Assembly: GCA_023846275.1 (NCBI GenBank)
Contig: CM043870.1
Location: forward strand, 15,104,385-15,168,384
Length of the DNA: 64,000 nucleotides
Direction of reading: 5' to 3'
From: Vanilla planifolia
Lineage: Eukaryota; Streptophyta; Magnoliopsida; Asparagales; Orchidaceae
Shown: one piece after another, positions 59,955 through 64,000 of the stretch
Position numbering within the stretch: position 1 is the first letter of the stretch
How the letters are laid out: the number at the start of each line of letters is the position of its first letter
Notes under the pieces: generated by a model
Seen by the model: only the letters and a program-made list of their open reading frames with translations
Database searches by the model: none
Told to the model about the DNA's origin: nothing
Position numbers and translations under genes: made by a program

Positions 59955-61122
59955 TGAAGTGAATAGAGTGTATAAATTCCACAAATAATGGTGAATGATG
60001 GTTTTAAATTATTTTTTCTAATTTATCGACATTATTTATTTTAAAAAGTTTGTTATAAAAGAAATTTTATAGTTTTAAAAAACTTTGATTTACAAATATA
60101 ATTATTTATAAGTTTAATTATCATAACAAAAGTTATAATGGTAGGTTGAAATTGTTTAGTTGTTCGGTTCAAACTAGAACCTATTTGTACACCCAAGTGA
60201 GGCAAGAAAAACTCCATTAGTAAAATAAATATAACTTTAGTGTTTTCTTTATGATTTACTCTAAACTACTTTGTCTTTACAGGTTTAATTATAACATTAG
60301 CTTTTATGATGTCAAGCCCAGCCCATTTTTTGTGAGATCAAACCAAAACTAAGGCTTTCACCAAAATACAACAAAGAAAACAAATATTTGATAAAAAAGT
60401 AAAATTTATCTATGATCATTTGTATATATAAAAGACATGAAGATATCAAAATTAAGAGAAGTAAGAAAATAAAAGCTTATAAGAATTGGTCTTAGTTAGA
60501 AGAATTGAAATTCCAAGTAGTCGTAAGTCATAAAGTACTATCATAGGTTAATTTATTGCAATAAAATATTATATAGGTCTTTTTGCAGATAATAAAATCT
60601 TGTTCATGTTCATTAGCCATTTCATTCTAAAAGGTTAGTATTTATGAGAAAATATTTCTCATAACCATTAGAAAGTGAGTGAAAAGTTGTTATAGAAGTA
60701 GCTTGCAAATGGCTTAAGAAGGTCTTAAAATCTTCTTCATTAATAGCTATTGTAATGGCATAATAATAGCTAGCTATTTAGCTATTAGGTACCACAGACT
60801 ATAGCCATTGTGCTGGAATAAAAAGGATCCCAACAATTTGATTAAATGTTGTAACAATAGATTGATTTTTGATGGTTGGATCATGCTACATTTGATCAGG
60901 GCCATTCGATCAGGTGAGATGAGGTTTAGTTTGTTTAATTAATTAACGATCAAAATAAAGTTTAATCTCAACCAGAGGATTCAAAAAGAATAAATCTAGG
61001 TCATCAAAATGAAGATAATGCATTTCAAAAAAGGGAAATAAAAATAACCATCGTATGAAGTTAGACAATTAAGATCTTTTTAAAGGAATAGGTGATCTCT
61101 ATTTAAAGGCGTAAGCAATCAC
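59955..61122 (-). mobile_element. Solo-LTR-like element, copy L14 (copy X, 3' half only)
   Basis: This is the reverse complement of the LTR. Its 3' terminus ...TTCACTTCA ends at 59955, with tatat at 59950-59954 (decayed ATATG on the minus strand). It runs up to the block around tttaaaggcgtaagcaatca and breaks at about 61122, where unrelated DNA starts. The X-specific cacccaagtg at about 60190 links it to L9. Confidence 0.83.
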
Positions 61123-61889
61123 CACCCTTGTAGAATGTTTTCTATTTTTGTAGCAACATGCTTGCATTGATATGGAGTTTTCACTCATTTAAAGGGAGTT
61201 TTTTTTTGCTATGTTTTTGTACTAAATGTTGTTGAATTTTTTGCTTTATTAATGTTGCATATCATTTCAACTATTTCCATGCTTTTATATGTTAAGCATA
61301 GGCATAGTTTTCATTTTAGTGAAACCTATGTATCCATGAAGGTTTGATGAGAACACAATCAAGAAAATTATCTGCTAATAGTTTTTGGAAGATGTAGTTA
61401 ACATAAAATAGATGTTTAAATAGCATAATAAGAAGAACAAACCACATGTAGTTAAAGTTAAGTTATTTGTAGCAGTTTTCAAGGACATGGCATAGCTTCT
61501 AAACCATTCAGCTAGTTGATTTAGCTCTTGGTGAAGTGGTGAGCCATACAAAGCTCAACGTCTACTACTGAAATTGGTAGAATGTTACTCATTTACTTAT
61601 TATTTTATGGAGTAAAGTATCATATTCTTCCAACTCATTAACACCATCATGTTAAATTTCCCGCTAATGAACCAAATTAGTGAATAAACAAATTCACAAT
61701 GTATGTTTGAAGCCTATATAGTTAAACAAATCTTAATACTAAAACTAGCATGTGTAGCATGAAGTAAACTAGATGAAAAGCTTTAATTGAAACCTACTCT
61801 CTAATTATACAAAGTGATGTCCTCATCATAATAATATCAGTTACATTACTTCTCTATGTTCAAGTGACGTATAGTTAGTATTGTTTATC
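61123..61889. other. Non-array DNA right of the satellite
   Basis: This stretch shares nothing that I can see with the 5S units or the LTR. It is less extreme in A+T content. No open frame of note, RNA gene or terminal repeat is visible. The left edge is the L14 truncation. Confidence 0.6.
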
Positions 61890-62800
61890 ATATATGTACT
61901 ATGGTCCTATTATACTAGTATGACCACCATTCTCACTTAAATAAAAAAACTTATAACATTAATATACATTTTGATTGTTGAAATTAGATGCATATGAGAA
62001 AACTTATTATTTTGTGTATTTGAACAATTTCATGCATCATATAATATGAAGGAATGTGTTGTGCATTCTTGTATGGAAGCCTTGAAATGACTTGTGATAA
62101 AATTAAGTGATATTTGAATAGTACATAAATGATCCAATGTCATATGCAGAGGATTAACAAAATCCTACAACTATGACAAAATCATCATAAATTTCTATGA
62201 CAATGATTTAAATATCATACACATATGCAATAAATTTATCTTATAGATAATAATTTAATGCCTAAAGGAACAAGCCATTGTACTAGCATAATCCAACTAT
62301 CATACTTATAGAAAGTGCATAAAAATCTAAGAGTGTTAAGAGTTTGGCATAAATTTCATTATACATTGATGATCCTTTATTTAGATGTTAATGATGCCTA
62401 GATAACTTGTACATGTGTTAGTGTTAAAAAGATTATAATTATATAATTATCATATTTACAAATGACAATGATTTGAAAACTTGAGAGTTTTTTTAACGTG
62501 TGATGTACATGCAATATCCTTCAACAATCTAATATCATACTTGAATGATATGTTAAGAAAAACAAAAATACATGGATAATATATGCAATAGATTGGATGA
62601 TTCCTTTCATTCCCTTATCACTTGTTTATGAACATTTAATTATAAGAGCACGAACTCAAGGTGACACTACTAATAGCTAGTTAATCTCTTTATAAAAATT
62701 CTTAAGCCAAAATAAATTTTAAAATAAGGTTTAATTAGTTAGGAAACATAAATAACATGTCTCTCATTCTAAAATAGGCTAATATTTTTATTTTCCTATC
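61890..62800 (+). repeat. Right-edge repeat, copy 1 (spacing 1213 bp)
   Basis: It matches 63103-64000 in order. Examples are actatggtcctattatacta against ctatagccttatagtatt, catacacatatgcaataaa against catacacatatgtaataaa, tgacactactaatagc against tgacactactaatatc, and gctaatattt at 62778 and 63991. The copies are diverged and I see no coding frame. It may be part of a longer satellite or element extending beyond the window. Confidence 0.8.
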
Positions 62801-63102
62801 ATTTAAGGAAGAAAAGGAGTGCTAGTGACTGCAACAGTATGAATTTATTGGGATATCTTCTCTGGCAAATTCTTTGTGTTCTTAATTTCGAACATTTCAT
62901 TTAAATTTTCATATTTCAAAATGGTTGTTAAAATCTTTACTGATCATTTAAAAACTTTGTTGCATTATTATTCTAAGTTTAGCATTTGTGCTTAGTAAAT
63001 TTGAAAAATGTTATAACAAACTTATCTAGTTGCCTTTGTATTGACTTGTTTTAGTTTGTTGTATGGCTCCTTTGAATAGGGATTATACCTCATGTGGAGC
63101 TT
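62801..63102. other. Spacer between the two right-edge repeat copies
   Basis: About 300 bp that does not match the corresponding stretch before copy 1. I see nothing else in it. Confidence 0.5.
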
Positions 63103-64000
63103 CATGTTACACTATAGCCTTATAGTATTGGAATGACAACCATAATCATTTAAATAGGCTACTCATAACATTATCATGCATTGTGGTACTAGATGTTAGA
63201 CATCTATAAGACAACTTAATGATTTGTATATTCGACCATTTCATTCATCATAGAATGTGATGGAATCTTCTATAAATTCTTGCAAAGAATCCTTAAAATG
63301 AAAGGATAAAATTGATTCATAGTGGAATCACGCTTAAATACTCCAATAGCATATGTGTACAATTAACAAAAGCATAGAATTATGAAAACTTATCACAATT
63401 GATATAACAATGGCATAAACATCATACACATATGTAATAAAGTTTTCCTAAAGATCATAAGTGAATGCTACAAAAGCACTCACTAAAATACTAGCATAAT
63501 CAAACAATCATAGTTATACAAAATGCATAAAATTCTTAAAGTGTTGCAAGTTCTTACAAACTTTTATCGTACTTAGATGATCCAATTTTAAGCTGTGAAC
63601 AATCCTTAAACAACTTGCACATATGTGAGTCTTAATGGGATTATTCTTGTGCGATTGTCATGAATGTTCATGATAATGCTTTGAAAATTCAAGAGTTTTT
63701 TTAAAATGTGTAATGTGTGTTAATCATAATTTAAAAACTCCTGCCATTCTTGAATGATATGCTTTATATAACAAAAATACATAGGTAGTATAGGTAATTA
63801 TTTAGGAGATTCATTTAATTCACTTATCACAAATTTATAAATGTTTAATCATAATAGCATGAACACAACATGACACTACTAATATCTTAATGATCACTTT
63901 CTAAACAAAATGTTTTAAGTAATTATAACTTCTAACATAGAGTTTAGTTAATTAAGAAGCATAAATAACAATGCGTTCAATTGAGAATAAGCTAATATTT
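63103..64000 (+). repeat. Right-edge repeat, copy 2 (cut by window end)
   Basis: The second copy of the 61890-62800 sequence. It is collinear to the last base of the window, so its true end is not seen. Both copies share ttacacaaaatgcataaaa-like and ttgaatgatatg phrases, with small indels. Confidence 0.8.

Larger units (their letters stand above)
50985..61122 (-). repeat. Higher-order repeat, copy A' (inverted)
   Basis: Read on the minus strand the order is: LTR X (61122-59955), 5S fused to spacer at 59824, LTR Y (59718-57648), j1 at about 57575, j2 at about 57430, j3 at about 56517 into LTR Z (to 54884), a 5S with altered end at 53573, a full 5S at 52174, jX at about 51724, LTR X' (51602-50985). 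This reproduces copy A with the start point shifted, so the element is a tandem higher-order repeat of about 10 kb. Two 5S segments intact here are damaged or missing in copy A. Stretches between the listed landmarks are A+T spacer. Confidence 0.82.

Overview
This window looks like heterochromatic, A+T-rich DNA from a land plant with a repeat-rich genome. I find no protein-coding gene that I can support. The plant call rests on about 29 decayed copies of a plant-type 5S rRNA sequence. Several still show blocks such as GAGAGTAGTATT, GGATGGGTGAC, AGTTAAGCATGCTT and AACTCCAAAG, with CG sites mostly changed to TG or CA. The many 60-130 residue open frames rich in Leu, Ser, Phe, Ile and Tyr come from a CT-rich strand repeated in every unit and are not genes.

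The basic building block is a unit of about 1.42 kb, repeated in tandem. Read in the orientation opposite to the 5S gene, it has four parts: (i) a strand-asymmetric GA-rich block of about 350 bp; (ii) about 850 bp of very A+T-rich spacer; (iii) the 5S-derived segment of about 112 bp; (iv) about 400 bp of A+T-rich spacer that leads into the next GA block. Some units carry a solo-LTR-like element (TG...CA, about 1.9-2.4 kb, no internal domain) in part iv. It always sits at the same place, CATATG|CAC, flanked by a 5-bp duplication (ATATG or a decayed form). Units without the LTR show the intact empty site. One ancestral insertion was therefore copied along with the satellite.

Layout: 1-832 is an LTR fragment on the minus strand. 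833-5397 holds units with the 5S on the plus strand. At about 5400 the orientation flips, and 5402-50984 holds units with the 5S on the minus strand, including LTR copies at 5402, 10407, 24645, 29894, 34090, 38091, 39362, 43608 and 45921. 48117-50107 is a foreign or distantly related insert with four tandem copies of a roughly 200-bp repeat. A TA microsatellite of about 97 bp (50574-50670) lies about 300 bp from a second flip at about 50985. 50985-61122 holds units and LTRs in the plus-5S orientation. 61123-64000 is unrelated DNA ending in two direct copies of a repeat with 1213-bp spacing.

The most informative structure is a higher-order repeat of about 10 kb. Segment 38091-47190 and the inverted segment 50985-61122 share six unusual junctions in the same cyclic order. 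They also share diagnostic variants in three LTR copies, called X, Y and Z here. The rearranged composite was therefore amplified as a block and later inverted, followed by private deletions in each copy. Nothing here forms a pathway or operon. The window records how a 5S rDNA-like array was decayed, invaded by an LTR and re-amplified.
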